A stretch of DNA of 64,000 nt, taken from Tomocerus qinae. Taxonomy: Eukaryota; Arthropoda; Collembola; Entomobryomorpha; Tomoceridae. Position numbers and translations under genes: made by a program. Positions 22,191 through 37,100 of the stretch are shown in pieces. The notes beneath the pieces are model-generated. The model made no database searches. It was not told where the DNA came from and was given only the letters and a program-made list of their open reading frames with translations. The stretch spans positions 5,208,001 through 5,272,000 of the forward strand of contig CM034549.1 of the NCBI GenBank assembly GCA_020055645.1, given 5' to 3'. Position 1 is the first letter of the stretch, and the number at the start of each line of letters is the position of its first letter.

Positions 22191-25123
22191 TAGGGCCATG
22201 TAGAATATTTAATTTATCGAGAATGGGTACTATTTATCTGAAAATAGTTTAAATGTAAATAGTTTTTCTGTGCCATCAGGTACCTGTTTAACCTGTGTGT
22301 TTTATGAAAGTATTCTACATAGTATTACCATTTACCATATATGTTCAATAGCCTAAGCATCTTTTAAGATTTACTATTTAGGAAGTTTAATTAAAGAAAA
22401 GCATAACTAATAAAGGAAATGGAAGTCTTAGCAAAGAAAGCTAATTATGTAGGATTAAGAATCACTAGAACTAGTAAGTAGTCGGGAATTTATTTCAATA
22501 ATCTGCAGTGCCAGCACAATCATGACTGCTAATTAGATAATCTAAATTGGTGCAATCAATCATTCACGGTCGCATATGAAAAACAATTATTCTTATCGTG
22601 TAACATGGATTTACAGATCAAACAAAGTAAAATCACATAAAACTAGCATGACTAACTACTAAAATATTCATTCTTTACTGCATAATCACTCTATATAATA
22701 CAGATATGGATATAGCAAGTGCTACTTCTATTTCGGAGTCTCCAATTTATTATTTTATTATTAAACATCCAAGCCGGCCCTCATTCTTGCATTTCAAAGT
22801 TTCCACTTTACATATTCTTCCGAAATTTGTTTTTTGACTGTCTCATAAAGACCTTCAAATGATTGCAAACTCCATTTTTTATGACTTCATAGGGGAATTG
22901 TGTGGTTTTGGAATATGCAAAAGTTTTCTTTTTATAGTAACTTGTACCCTATACATACAATAACCTGTGGGCTGATAAAGTTTTGTGTGCTGCTGATTAG
23001 ATAGTCATTTAATCTCGCAACTTGAGTAATCGTTCATGCCAAAATACATTCTAGAGCTAAAGGCAATTTGACATAGAACCACAAAGCATTACTACAGAAT
23101 TAATTGCCTACTGCATATCATAGTACCTTAAACTGCGGTTCAGTTTTTGGCGATTTAATTTTCTCTATAAATACAACGCTTATGAATATATTCAAGTTGC
23201 CTGTCCTATGTCTACTTGAACTAACATTTTAATCTGTTGATAAAAAACCAAGATTTAACCTTACCACTGAGCAAAAATGAAGGAAAGTTTCTGGGTTATA
23301 ATAATAGCACTAGGCAGACTATATTTGAAAAACCTGATTGTTTTTCAAATAGGCATGTTTGCATTATTGAGCTTTTAGCATGACAAGTTAGACGAGTTAG
23401 GTCGGGAGGGCTAAAGATATACCTGGTGGGGGTGGACGAACTGCGTAAAGTATAGAAGGCGAAAGCGATGCACAAGGCTAGCCAGAGCCGTAGAAATTAG
23501 GTACAACAATAAATATGACCATGGCAAGCAGGCAACATTCTCTTGAAAAGCTGTCATAATTTAGTTAATGCAAGCAAGCTGTAGGACTAGCCAGTGAGAC
23601 TGAAGCCGTCTTTTTTGCATTACATACACATAGAGCATTATCGGATAGCCATCATATATCAAGCTGGAGCTAGTCGACTGAAGTAAACGGCCGGTGGTGG
23701 GTCGTTGGCGAATTGCTGAATTCATAATAGCTAGAGAGGAGGGAGGGGTAATGCAAATGAAGCAAAAGCTAAGACTAGCTCAAGCCAAGTCAAATCGTTG
23801 TTGTTGGGTTTCCCTTGTTGAGCCCGTCTTGTCCCTGCAAAAGTCTCATGCACTACTATATAGCGAATAATAATAAATATGTCTGTGCATAATAAAATTA
23901 GGCATCTATAGCTACGCATTATAGATAAAGATAAATAGTAGAGAAGAGCAGTCCTCCTCCTTAGAGGTTTCCTATTTCCTTTCCCTTTTGGTTATTCTTA
24001 CTGTTGTTGTGTAAAGAGCATAAGGTTCTGCGATATTATTATGAGTCTCGGTTACTTACCTAAGAGTTGGTTTCCTTTGCTTGTTGCTGTAGGCTCATTG
24101 TATGTATTGAGGTAACCACTACTAGAGCTAAGCATGAGGCAAACGGCTAACCCCACTACTACTTACTTACAACTTCTCTCTGCACTCTTCTTGACATTAC
24201 TTCACTGACTGTGGTGACTTCACCCTGACTCACACACATACACAGACACTGGCTAAGATACACGCAACCAATGCTCACTCACATCACATCATCACAAAAG
24301 TACGACCGTTTGGCTTACTCCTCTCTGACATCATCCTTCCATACCTCATTCCATAAATATTTAGTGAGCAACTACTATTTAGTGTTCATAAATATAAATA
24401 TTTAATTTCAATAGGCATTTTGTTTGTGATGGGGCTATTGATACGTTCTTACATCATAGCTCCAAATATTATATACTACTAGACTTCTATTTGGATAGCT
24501 GCACTTTACACAATTTCATTCATTCGTACTACTGAAGTCGTTTACTACACACGTAGCACAGGAGGATAGTACAACCGGCTTGAACAGTATTAATACAAGC
24601 ATCGAGTTGTAGTGAATAGAATTGGGTTTGATCCTTCTGCATTTGTAATATAGATTACATATTCTCATTTTATTGTTGACTTACTATTTGTTTCTATTTT
24701 CCTTGTGTGCATTAGAGTACATATTTAAATACCTACCATTTTATCATCGCTGTGTAACAAAGGACACATTCAACTGATAAATACATAGAACATTGTGCAA
24801 AACCCTTTGAGTATTTACACACTAATTTAATTTCATCGCTTCACATTTAAATCCTATCAGCTCATTTCAATGGAACACATTTAGATAATAATGAGATTGT
24901 GCTCTTCTCATCAAATATAGATTACAATCCAACCAATATTCAGTAATTGAGTTTCCAGTTCATGGCAAAACCTACATTGAGTTCCATGTAATTTCCATGA
25001 GCTATAACCAGATTGAAAGAACAGACCTACTATTAATCATCCCTAATGAAAACTAGTAACTAGTTTTTTGTGCTGTGTTTTTAATTTATAAATTTCAAAA
25101 GTGACAGTGAGAAAACATTTACA
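22191..25123. other. Intergenic DNA upstream of Myo1D
   Basis: No gene is recognised. Composition is slightly less AT-rich around 23390-24300, which may reflect promoter or 5'-UTR sequence of Myo1D, but no core promoter could be identified with confidence. Confidence 0.4.
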
Positions 25124-28100
25124 ATGGCTGTACATGACAATTGTGGAGTTGGGGACTTTGTCCTCCTCGAAAGGATCACCATGAATAGTTTCATGGATAA
25201 CCTTCAAACAAGGTAATACTTACAGAAATCCATTTCATGGATAATTTCTCCTTTACGAAGTGAAAATAATCATACATCATAATTTTCACATGCTTTCGCA
25301 GTTTTATTACCCTCGTAATTAATCTGCTAAAAACTGCAGTCTCCATAAAAAGCAATTTGTCTTAAAAATGATAGTTCTTAATTTTTGGAGCTGAGATTAG
25401 TTAGATATAATTTTTAAATTGAGCGAATAACGATGAGAAAAGATACTTAAAGCAAATTAAGTAAATACCATAGTTTACTTTCAGTTTGTATTCGTCACAA
25501 TTTAGTCCTCGTTTTAACATGATTGTTTCATTATCTGCTGTGGTTTGAGTTTTTTGATTGGTTATTCGTTTTCCTTTACGATGCAAAAGTTTATCTCTTC
25601 CATTAGAGTTTATTTTAGTACTATTATTCACATTAAATGCTGATTTTGATAACAAAAGATTATAAAACGAATGATTCATGGCTGGTACGTGGAATGGATG
25701 AAATAAATCATATTATCAGCACATTAGCAAGTGCAATGTGCAGGCAAATTGAGAGAATTCCTTGGATTACGAGCAAACAAGTGTTTTTTCTATGCATTTG
25801 CAAACACGCTATAACATTATGAGATGTATGTATAAGATTCACTGAGGATGCAATGAATGTTTGTAATTCCATAACATTCTTTCGAATCTTAGTTAAGGTT
25901 GAGAGATTAGTCTGTAATACTAACATTGTTTTATAGGTAGGTATGATTGAAAGAACAAAAAGAAATCGCTGAAAGTTGATTGAATTTCATCTTTGCTCAT
26001 CAAACTCATTCATAGTTGAACACATGATATAAATATAGACACAAGGAGAGGAGAGGTGTAATAATATTTGATGTAATTAACTAGCATCACCTCCTAAAAG
26101 AAATGTAAAGAGGTGGGGTGCCTGTAAAATCTTCATTCAGCTCTGTTTTTACGTTTACGGATGGATACCTGAGTTTTCCATTATTTGTACAATTACATAT
26201 TAGGTATATCCTCCTTTATATATTGACCAGAGATTAGTAAGATTCTGTCAGTGATAACTCGGCCGTTCTTGTACATCTGTATTACAAATACTGAGCATGT
26301 ATATCTGTTGGTTTCTGACTTTATTTACAAGTGAATTGATATGATCTAATTATTGATATGCAGCAGAGAAACAGACAGGTTACTTTATTTTTTACTATTG
26401 AATTGATTGATGCAAACTTTTCCTTAGCTCTCTTGAAATATTTCAACAAGCTTCCATTGCTTCTGAATAATATGCAATTGAAAGCACTATAATAATAGTT
26501 TGTGAAGCAATAAGTAGTTATTATTAACAATAACAAAATCCAATCAATTGCGACATTAAAATATCAATGATGGCAGAAATGACTACTGCAGTAAAGATTG
26601 AGACAACAATAGATGATATTGATAGCAATCTTATTTAACAGTTCGTTTGCAAAATGGTATTTGTATAAGTCATGCAAGTATATTGTATCAAGTGATGACC
26701 CGGGGCTAATTTTCTAACCGTCAATTCAATTCCTTTCCTCTGCCACTCCAGAAAAGAGCATCGCCTAGATGTGCATCTGCGTCTATTAAAGAATGCAGTT
26801 AAAGTACATTGTTCCGTAGCCTATTCGTGCTATACTCTACCATTTTATAGTGTGAAACATATAATTTCATATCTATACTTTTGTTAATAGGATTTTCAGA
26901 GGAACACATGTAACGTAACTTCCTTTCTCACATGGGCTGACATGACATCGCATCACATGCATTAGATACGTATGTAATCATATTATAATATACAATTCAT
27001 AATTGTATATCCTCCGACTTTTGTGGGATGGGGTTGTTTGTGTCTCACTTCTTCCTTTGCCACATCTACTATACCTGTATCATTAATTTTAGAATATTAT
27101 ACCTATAATAAACATTTATAACAGTATAGTATAACAGGAGGTGAAAATGAGATAACTATAATATGAATGTATAGCTACAATAAACCAGATGGAATGCAAT
27201 ATATTATATTTCAGTTGAAATAGTTGTCACAGGCTGCAAGCGAGATAATTTCGTCCAGTAGAGAAGATATTCTTTGTATAGGAGGAGCATGTAGATTTTA
27301 TCTTATACTTACTTGGCTAATAGGACTTGCAAGGCCAGGATCAAAGTGTAATGTACTTGGTTCGTTATACCTAAGTATTAAATGCATGGATATCGTTCTA
27401 AGAATTTCCAGTAGACATGCAGTAAAAAATAGGGTCTTTGTAGTGTAAGTAGTTTTACTCATCCCTCATACAGCTATTAGTGCACCGGCTTAGCTGGTTT
27501 TCCAGGTAGTACAATAGAATTGCATTTACGTGGTGCATTCACTACTTTTTTTACCTGGCCATAGATTAGGTACATTCAAATCGCAAATTGCACCGCTTCT
27601 TTTCTCCCCTTTGTGTTTGTGATATTTTGATTAACTGTAGATCCTCTTCGTATTACTTATACGTCTTATTCTGCACCACGTTTTAACAGATAGTTGCTTC
27701 TTCTGAAGTAAGTAATAGAAAATTCCAGCTATAGAGTATTTTCTTATTACCTAGTCATAAATGATTTTACTTCTACTGTCAGATTTATGTAAGAATGATG
27801 GAGCCACACACAGAACTCGGAATATTTTTACAGAGTTGAAGAAATGATACATACATAGCAGTAGCAAGATAAACACGTGTGTAGAGTGATGGTGAAATTC
27901 TTTTGCCTATTTTAGTGAAGTTACATATTTGTAGGTATACGTAAGAGAATTTGAAGGGCAAGAGCAAGAAAAATAAATGCGTGTTATTTTGTGGTACTAA
28001 GAAAGATGAAACAGAAAATGATTTAAGAACAAAACTCTTCTTTGTATCTCGATCTTTAGATCTGTTGCACGGAATGTGCAGGTACAGATATTATTATCCT

Positions 28101-31100
28101 CGTGGATTTAACTCATAGATGAACCTTCGCATGTTGATATAGATATAGAGATTTTGGTTTATTTCAGCAAATGAAATATGAAGCACGTAGAGAATAAATG
28201 TGCAGAGATTAGCGTTAAACAGGCATGGAGAGAGGACTGTAAAGGTAAACTACATGCACAGCTATTAGTGATTAGTGACGTTTATTTGCACGTAAATGGC
28301 TTACATTTTATTATTCATCCTCCCACCTCCAATCTCTCTGTACTAAATTAGAGCCAGAGACTTTTAGCTACTTATGTTTGGTTCTGCATTTATTATTGCC
28401 GAATTTTACTCACAATTTATTGCCTACAATTTCTTTCGCATTATTTTATTACTGTGCTCATTCTTCATGCAGAAGAACCTAATACCTACGTGCATTGTAT
28501 GTAGTTAATAGTCTTTGTCTAGCTACTCCACCATTACGTACTTTTACTGCTTTTCTTTGACCTGAGGAAGTTAGTCGAGATGAGAACCAGAATAAACGTC
28601 TCATCACCACCGTATTGCATCGTCATAAAAGAAATGCTAATGCCACGAGCACTCGTAAAAAATCACGTTCCTTCTCATATGTATTCTCAGACATTGAGAC
28701 TTACGTGTGTTTGCTAAGTAGTCAGCCAGTTTACCTATCTCTGCTCAATTGCTACTTCTTATGGCTCCACTCTATAGTTTGCATTTAATTGCACTCTCCA
28801 AGCTATTTGCTCCTCTATTACATTCTGCCTTGTCTACCTAAATTGAATATTTCACTCGATTCTGTGTCATTATAGGGGATGCGAAGTATGTAGAAGGAAA
28901 TAGAAGAAATGCTAAAGTGTAATTAAAATTGCCTCTTTTTCTTAAAGCTAAGTAGCTTAGAGTACATTTAGGAATGTACAACGGCTACTTCTAACTGTCT
29001 TTGTCTTTATCTCCAATCTTAAAATGTCAATTCAACCGGTAATTAAAATTGTAGTCACAAACCGTTTTCGAAAGACGTGCCGACTACATTTACATCTTTG
29101 ATCTCTTTGTAACCGATTCTCTTTACCGTCAGCTATTTATATTTTTAGACATGATAACAAGCTTGTAAATCACGTCGCACTCATCCCGAGGCATTAATTG
29201 CCAATACTTTTTGAATATCTAATGCCTTTCCTCATTCTACACGTGAATTTACCTAAATCTTCATGTGTATATTAGTTAACTGTTTTACAACTGCATCAAC
29301 ATGTCCGATCATAAATCTCCTAATGAAATCTTTCACTACTATGCTTAAATTACATTTTAGATTTCTCTGTAGCTGGATCAAAGTTGCTTGAATGTAAACA
29401 AAATGAGATTCTTAGAAAAAATAAACGATAATCCGGCTTAAAACTGTTTTACATTGCAGGCTACCTACTAACTAGTATCTCGAGTCTTGCATCACTAGCA
29501 AAAAAATACTTGTAAAATGTTTGTCCAAGTTATTGCATCGTCACGTAGTTTCTATTTAACCTTACTCAATAATTACTAGCTAAATGCAATTCTTGTTTTA
29601 TATCATCTGTCTGTATAACAGTTCTTGGAATTGAACTATTGGACATTGGACATGAATGCAATCGCTATTAAAATAAATAGCCAACAAGATGTAGAAATGC
29701 AGCATAGTGTCAATATCCTGATTAAAGTATTAGCATTTAGCAGTAGAAAACAAATTGGACAAATGTTGACAGAGGGGAGAAAGCTAGATAGCCGACGTGA
29801 CATGACACGGCAGCTGTTTTGCTTCATTCGTTCCCAACATGAAATTCTTGTATTTCATGCTGTATGTTTGTTTTGAGTGCTCAGTTCAGTTTACTTTAGT
29901 TTTATTCCTATTTGGGTGTCAGCAATGCAGACGAGAGGGATAAGTACCTTCTCAGAGCAGATACAGAACATAGCATAACTGCATGGGGTGAAGATGATCT
30001 CGTATTATTAGATACTTTGGGAAAATATGAACAGATAGACAGATAAGAGTGCGTATACGTTCTTTAGCTACCTGCCTGCATTAATCCACATTGTGGTGGA
30101 GTAGCCACTTGACGCAATACGCAACACTGCGCAATAATAAATTGTTAAAAAATTACTACGAATCCGTCCGAGGCACATGTTCACTACACACAGTCATGAA
30201 ATAGTTATGCTATAATGATTTCTGACAGTTTGGATGAAACTCTTCATCCAAACTGCTCCTCTGCCATGTGCAATACAATTTATTGCTGAAAAACTTATGT
30301 GTAGGAGTATTTATTAACAAAAATACTATTACCAAGTGAAAATACCTAAAAGTATTGCGTAAAGAGATGCTTGATTGAATAGTACACATGTTTATTGCTT
30401 CTAATGGCCAATCACGCTATTATTACGGAATTCGTGTTATTCGAATGTTATTAAATAAATGATATTTATGCAAGTCGAGAGTAGTCATTATGTTCTCTAA
30501 CATCTGCTGCGGCTGCAAATATATTGTGCATGTATATCTTATAGCGTAGTTAGAAGCATTTTATTGCAATATCATTATTTACACATTGCATTTCAATTCT
30601 TCGCCAAAAATAATTGGGGATCTTCTCCTAATGAATTTGGTACCTGACTTACATCATCTTGAATCTTGAATAACTATACCTTCTTATCTTCAATTTTCCC
30701 GAGGTAATACGTATGTAGCATATTTTGTACAGCAACTTAACTGGCATGTACTTACATTGTACATGCTTTTCATGTTTGAATGGATGACTCGTGTATGTAT
30801 ATGTGCATTGAATAAAGATGTCTAAGATTTGTGCTTTTTTTCTTTTTCTCTGTGTCATCTGCTACATATAACCAATCCTTTTATGGTAGTAAATGCATAA
30901 ATTGGTTACAAGTGTATAGTTTAAATCTAATCAGGCATTTATTACATATATAACATAATATAAATGTAATACATTGTAAGGTGGGGATATAACTATACGA
31001 AAGGGTCTGCCGCGTTGCATTTATTTACTCAAGGCAGTAGAGGGTAATAATTAACACTTGTTCTAGGGATGCAGTATATAAATATTAAAAAAAGGTTGCC

Positions 31101-34100
31101 TTTGTCTTGAATGGCGAATTGGCTGTTGAGCGATAAACTTTCCATGTGTTTTCAACTGGGTCGAAGGATGACTCAAGGCGAGAAATGCATCACTCTCAAT
31201 CTCAGTGAGTATTATCTTACTAGACAGAGTGGTTTCATTTTTTAGGTTAAGTGAAGGGATGAATCATTGATAAACATGGGCAGACGTTGCCCATAAAAGA
31301 TGGAAGTCCAAGATGCGTCTCTCACGTTGTGTAAAGGTTGACAGTCATAAACATTAAGTAATCTAAGTCCTTTCCCAATTTTATTTAGAAATAAATTTTG
31401 AAATGTCAAATGTCTGGGGAATGGGCCAATAAAATACGCGTGGAAATATTTCCGCTGTGGTAATGCAATTTGCAATCTGAAGCAGGATATTTTCGCATGT
31501 GAAATTGTCTTAATATAAATTCCTACCTACTTACTCAATTTGTTTACTCACAATTTCCCAAATGGAACTAATTCTGCATGCATCCATTAGATCGTACACT
31601 TTCCATTCCTTCAACCAGTCTTTTGATATTGATTAGAGATTAGCAGGGAGTGAAGGTAGCTTAATTTCATGACATTTTTAGGAGTGCTCACAAGGCTAGT
31701 ACATAAAAACTGTCTGCCAAGCCCACGAGTTCTTTTATAGCTAAAATGACATCACCTAATGAGTTGGCTTGTAAGTCATTGTCATGTCAGTTTACATGTA
31801 AATGAGGATGATCCTTCATTCACAGATATTGTAGCCACAGAACTAAAAGAAATAGACAAAAATATCTCAAAGTCAACATTATTCTTGCCTACACGTATTT
31901 ATCAGTAGTGTCATCACATCACTTAAAGTAGGAGGAAGAGTGGTCAGATAGAGGAAAAGGAATTGGTCATCCTGTGTATTATACGATGACGCACTTTTGC
32001 CAAGTTTTCCTACTTAGTTGCCACTGAAGTGTGAAAAACAAAGTTGCATTGTGATAAACTGATACTTACAAGATATTGTTCTGCCTTGCAATAGGTTCTG
32101 AATGCCCCATCATCTCATGCAATATAATTATTCTTACTCTTATTAATTACATCACGGTATGACTCATCCGTGAAGCTCTGTAGATTGACCTTCTGCATTA
32201 AATAGCTAAGCCACTACAACATCGCATTATTTCCTTTCGCATTAACTTCTTCCTAAATTGGATCGCTCGTCATAAATAATCTAAAACTAGCTTTACAGTT
32301 GAAATGCATGTAGAATCTTTCAGGTACATTTTGGTTAATGCGTCATTATATAATTTTAAAAGCGTTTTAAATGGGTCTCAATGACAATATAGTTTATAAA
32401 TTTGACCACAAACTGGTACTTGCAATGTTACAATATAGGCGAACATAATATGTTAAATACTCAGAATGTGATTTATTACGTGTTACGATGTAATCACTAT
32501 TATTTATTTAATCACGAGCCCGTTCTCGACCCGTGACTTCGTCACGGTAGCAATTGTTCGAAAATCTTTATTCATAAAATAGAAATTAATAGTAAAGTTA
32601 ACAGGAAACCAAAAATTAATATTTTTCAACCAACATATCTACCTAACCAATTATAAACATCTTTGATGTGGTCTCCTACTCCCCAACCTATCCGCCAACC
32701 CCAAAAAAATCAGTTTTTATAACCTCCACTTAATCTCCACTTTCCAACGCATTGACTTCCCTAACAAAAAGTAATTTCTATTTGCTAAATGGTGTCTCCA
32801 CTTCCTCACACAATGCCCTCCCCCAGACCAAAGTTCCATGTATGCTCAATTCCCTACCAAATCCTTCAATCTACAAAATACTTGTTTTGAGCTCCATGCT
32901 ATTTTCTTATCCATTTTCCAAAACTACTACCAGCTACCAATGAATCAGTTTCATGTAGGCCCCAACTTGCAACCAAATTTTTATTAGTTCGGTAAACGTG
33001 TTTATATATCCAGTTTATCCCCACCTCCTAACCCTCCCTAATTTAGTAAGATCAACGAATTTTTTAGCTCTGCTCTCCAGTCCCTCCCCCAAGTATAAAA
33101 ATTTAACCAGCCTCATATATTTTCCATGTGATATCTGCCCTTCTTTTCTCCACTAAAAACAAAAAAATTATATTACTGATCCGTTTCGCCCTCCATAACC
33201 ACTTCCCACGCACGCTTCCCATAAAAGTTTTTGAATATGTTATATTAAAATTGTTCTTACTTTGGCCCAAGAACTGGATTAATGTGGATCCCAAAACTAC
33301 ACATTTTGTCTTTTTCATTGTTCGACTAAATGAATAAGAGCAATTGTTTTACAACAAAATATAAGTTTCATGTAGCCTCCAATTTTCACCAACTTTCCCC
33401 TACTAAAATATATTTCTATTATTCTCTATATCTTATATTATTGTATTGTCTCTGCTTCACTATTTATTCCCCTCCTACTAAACAAAAAAAAACAATTTTA
33501 CTTACTTTTCCCTAAGTTAAAATAATATCAGCTTCAGGCTAATGTCTCCACCTTCCCCATCCCTCCCGCTAATTTTATCAGCTCCCTACTATCTTCAGCT
33601 TCCCACCAATTTTCTTCACTCTAAATAATTTTTTTATCAGTTTCAGGTGAATTCAACCCCTCAAAACCTAACCCTCAAACCAAAAAATTATTTTATCAGC
33701 TCCATGTATTACCCATTTTTCTACTCATTCCTTCCCATGACCAAAATACGTTTTTATGAGTTCCACATAGTCTTTACTTCCCCACCCTTGCCACTCCTCT
33801 AATCAAAAAATATAAACTTCACGTAGTCCCCATTTCCCCACCCATATCCCTCTCACAACCCAAAACATATTTTTATTTGCTCCACGTAGCCTCCACTTCC
33901 CCGCCCATTTCTCTCCTACAAACTAAAAAAATATTTTTATTAGCTCCACGTAGCCTCCACTTCCCCGCCCATTTCCCTCCTACAAACTAAAAAAATATTT
34001 TTATTAGCTCCACGTAGTCTCCACTTCCCCACCCATCCCCCTCCCACAAAGCAAAAAAAGTTTAATAAGCTCCACATAGTCTCCACTGGCTCGCCCATTC

Positions 34101-37100
34101 CCCTCCCACAAACCAAAAAAAGATTTTTATTAGCTCCACGTAGTCTCCACTTCCCCACCCATCCCCCTCCCACAAAGCAAAAAAAGTTTAATAAGCTCCA
34201 CATAGTCTCCACTGGCCCGCCCATTCCCCTCCCACAAACCAAAAAAAGATTTTTATTAGCTCCACGTAGTCTCCACTTACCCACCCATCCCCCTCCCACA
34301 ATGTAAAAAAGTTTTTTATTAGCTCCACGTAGTCTCCACTTACCCACCCACCCCCCTCCCACAATGTAAAAAAGTTTTTTATTAGCTCCACGTAGTCTCC
34401 ACTTCCCCACCCAAAACCCGCCCCATAACAAAAATAATTTTTTCATCAACCCAGTTGTACAACATTTGCGTATTTAATATATAGAGACTAACTCTAACTG
34501 AGGCCTAAAATATATATGAATGTATGTGAAAATTGAGGGAAATATGAGATATGATACAGCTGCCATCTCTTGTTCTGTTCTGTTACTTATTCGCTCGGCT
34601 CAGTCTATTCACTGTATTGCATTTCTTCCAATCCCAATAGCCTGTATCTCCCAACCAACATAACAACCAAAACCTTCCCTACTACGCACACATTGCCTGC
34701 TATATCATCGTCTCTCTCCTCCTCCAACTCGCGCATGATCAGAACGCAAAAGTCTACGGCATTCCGTAATTTAATAATATGAGATGTGAAAATTGAGGGA
34801 AATATGAGATATGATACAGCTGCCATCTCTTGTTCTGTTCTGTTACTTATTCGCTCGGCTCAGTCTATTCATATATACTTGCTTATATCTCGATTACAGC
34901 CTTGGCGGGAGCGAGCCTCGACAAATACACTATATTTTCCTCCCAAAAAATTAGAAATTTCTGCTCCAAAATTACATTTTTTTTTCTGTTGAAAACCTAA
35001 GTTTACTATAAGGAAGAATTCTCTTTTCCATATTTCCTCGTAAATTTGTTTTCAAAAATTAGTAAATTAGTGAATTTTTGATAAATTCCAAATACGAACT
35101 CAAAATCAAGAAAACAAATTCTCTAGCTCTGGACTTATCTACCGCTTTGGAAATCTGGCAACAGTTAGAGGCAGTTTCAACTCAAAACAGAGATAAGTTA
35201 AATTTTCTTGTATATGTACGCTAAGGGTATCAGCTCCTTTCCGTTGCATTGAGTCTGTGAGATACTGGCACAGCTTTACGTTTCTATCTAGAACTGAAGG
35301 ATGTCGGGAAAAGGAAAGAAACTGAGCCAAAAACGTAAGAGTGTATCATCCCTACAACCAGAAGCAGATAGGAAGAAGAAAAGCAAGACGTTGTCAGTTC
35401 CTGTTCATGATGACTTAGAATCTACAAATTACACCGATACTGAAATGGAAGAAGATGAAGATGACCTGAAGACTGTATTAAAAAATATGAATGCCAAACT
35501 ATCAAGAATTGATGAAAATGTCATAAAGATGAATAAATCCTATGCCAAACTTGAAAATCATGTGCTGCAGTTAGAAAATAAAGTCCAGTTTCTGGAACAC
35601 AAAGTTGACCGTCTCGAAACTGAACTTCGAAATCGAAATATTCTTTTTATGGGGGTGCCAGATGATGCTTCCGAAACTCAAGAAGAATGCTTTAACAAAA
35701 TAACCCATCTCATTGAAAATACACTGCAACTTAACGGTATTCAGATTGACATTGCACAACGTATATCAACCCATACTACAGGCAAAACAAGACCTATCAA
35801 AGTTCAACTAGTCAAACAAAGTGACTGTATTTCTGTGATCGCAAATGCTCATAAATTGAAAAATGAAACCGGAGGCGGCCGATCCACTTACATAGTTAGG
35901 GACTTGCCAGTCAACGTACGAATTGCCAGAAAACTCCTTCATCAGAAGCAACAAGACTGCCGTTCGAAAAATATCGTCGCAACAATTAATTACAGTGCAA
36001 ATGAAATAAATGTGAATGGCCAAATCTTCAAAGTGATCAACAAGTCTCTAGTTCAAAAACAAGTTACCGTATTAATCGATTTAGTTCCCCAGGGGAACTC
36101 CCATTTGGAGACCATTTTTTGGTCAAAAATATTCTTATAGCTCCCCACATGGGGAATTATTATGATATGGGGAACTATATTTCGAATGGCAAATTAAAAA
36201 ATTTCAATGTCAAATTTTTGTATTATATCAAAGCAAAATAAAATTGTTGATATAGTGAATGAGCATATTAGTAGGAATTTAGATTTCAACGTCGTCGTCA
36301 GAGGATAGAGATACGTCCATAAGTTCGGTTAGATCAAAATTCATTTCTTCGTCATCCTTGTCATTCTACTTTACAAACTTTACCACCTTTTAGCCTTTTT
36401 TACCATCACAGTGGTATAAATGCTTTTAATGGTACAAATGGTAAATTATAGTGCAGAGATACACAAACGACAAATTAAAATAAGTTTTCATGTTCTATTT
36501 TCTCTAAAATAATTCTAATTAAGATTTATATTTGAATGTCCACTGAAGTAGTGAAATAACCATTTAAACGACATTATTCGCTTGGTATACAACCAACTTT
36601 TATTTAATTAGAAAAAGTACTCATTTAATTAAAATTAATTATTTAGTAAGGATGATTTTGTCCCAATTAGTTGATCCTTTCTTGGATGAATTAACACACA
36701 TTAAGTTGGGCAGTCAATTTAGTATAACAATCGTCAAACGGTATTTTATGTATTAGTGTCGAATTTTATTCAAAACTGTGTACGTAATTTAAATAAAACT
36801 ATTTGTTACCATTTCTTACCAGCTCTATCATTTACCACCAATGTTTAGGTGGTGGTAATAATTAAATACCATTAAAAACCACTTACCAATCATATGTGGT
36901 AAATAGTATTTTGTACACTGGTTGGCGCTGACTGGGTACAGATGCACTGGCTGAGTACAGATTCACTGATTTGATTTGTATAATAATATGGTTCTTATGC
37001 CTTTAATTTAGGATTTTAGGGTGGGGAACTATTTCGATATGGGGAACTAAACATTTGGATTGCCATATTTTCCCAAATTTACTCATTTAGTTCCCCAACT

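Noticed and set aside
29625-29876. An 83-codon open frame in Myo1D intron 1
   Set aside because: It is open on the opposite strand too and has no recognisable family or supporting signals.
33850-34440. CRISPR-like regular repeat spacing
   Set aside because: There are no unique spacers: the whole unit repeats, it sits in a eukaryotic intron, and it decays gradually. It is a minisatellite.
33940-34449. A 169-residue repetitive open frame on the minus strand ([12 protein letters not shown]-type repeats)
   Set aside because: It follows the roughly 60-bp minisatellite, whose unit is near a multiple of three, and other frames are open as well. There is no family resemblance.
34570-34782. Identical 70-residue open frames here and at 40499-40711
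   Set aside because: They are the same 260-bp tandem repeat read twice. Identity reflects DNA duplication, and no protein features are seen.
36280-36370. Acidic peptide ([14 protein letters not shown]...) on the minus strand as a transposase C-terminus
   Set aside because: It is only about 30 codons, with an upstream in-frame stop and no motif. It is too short to assign and is noted only as a possible remnant of the TA-flanked element.
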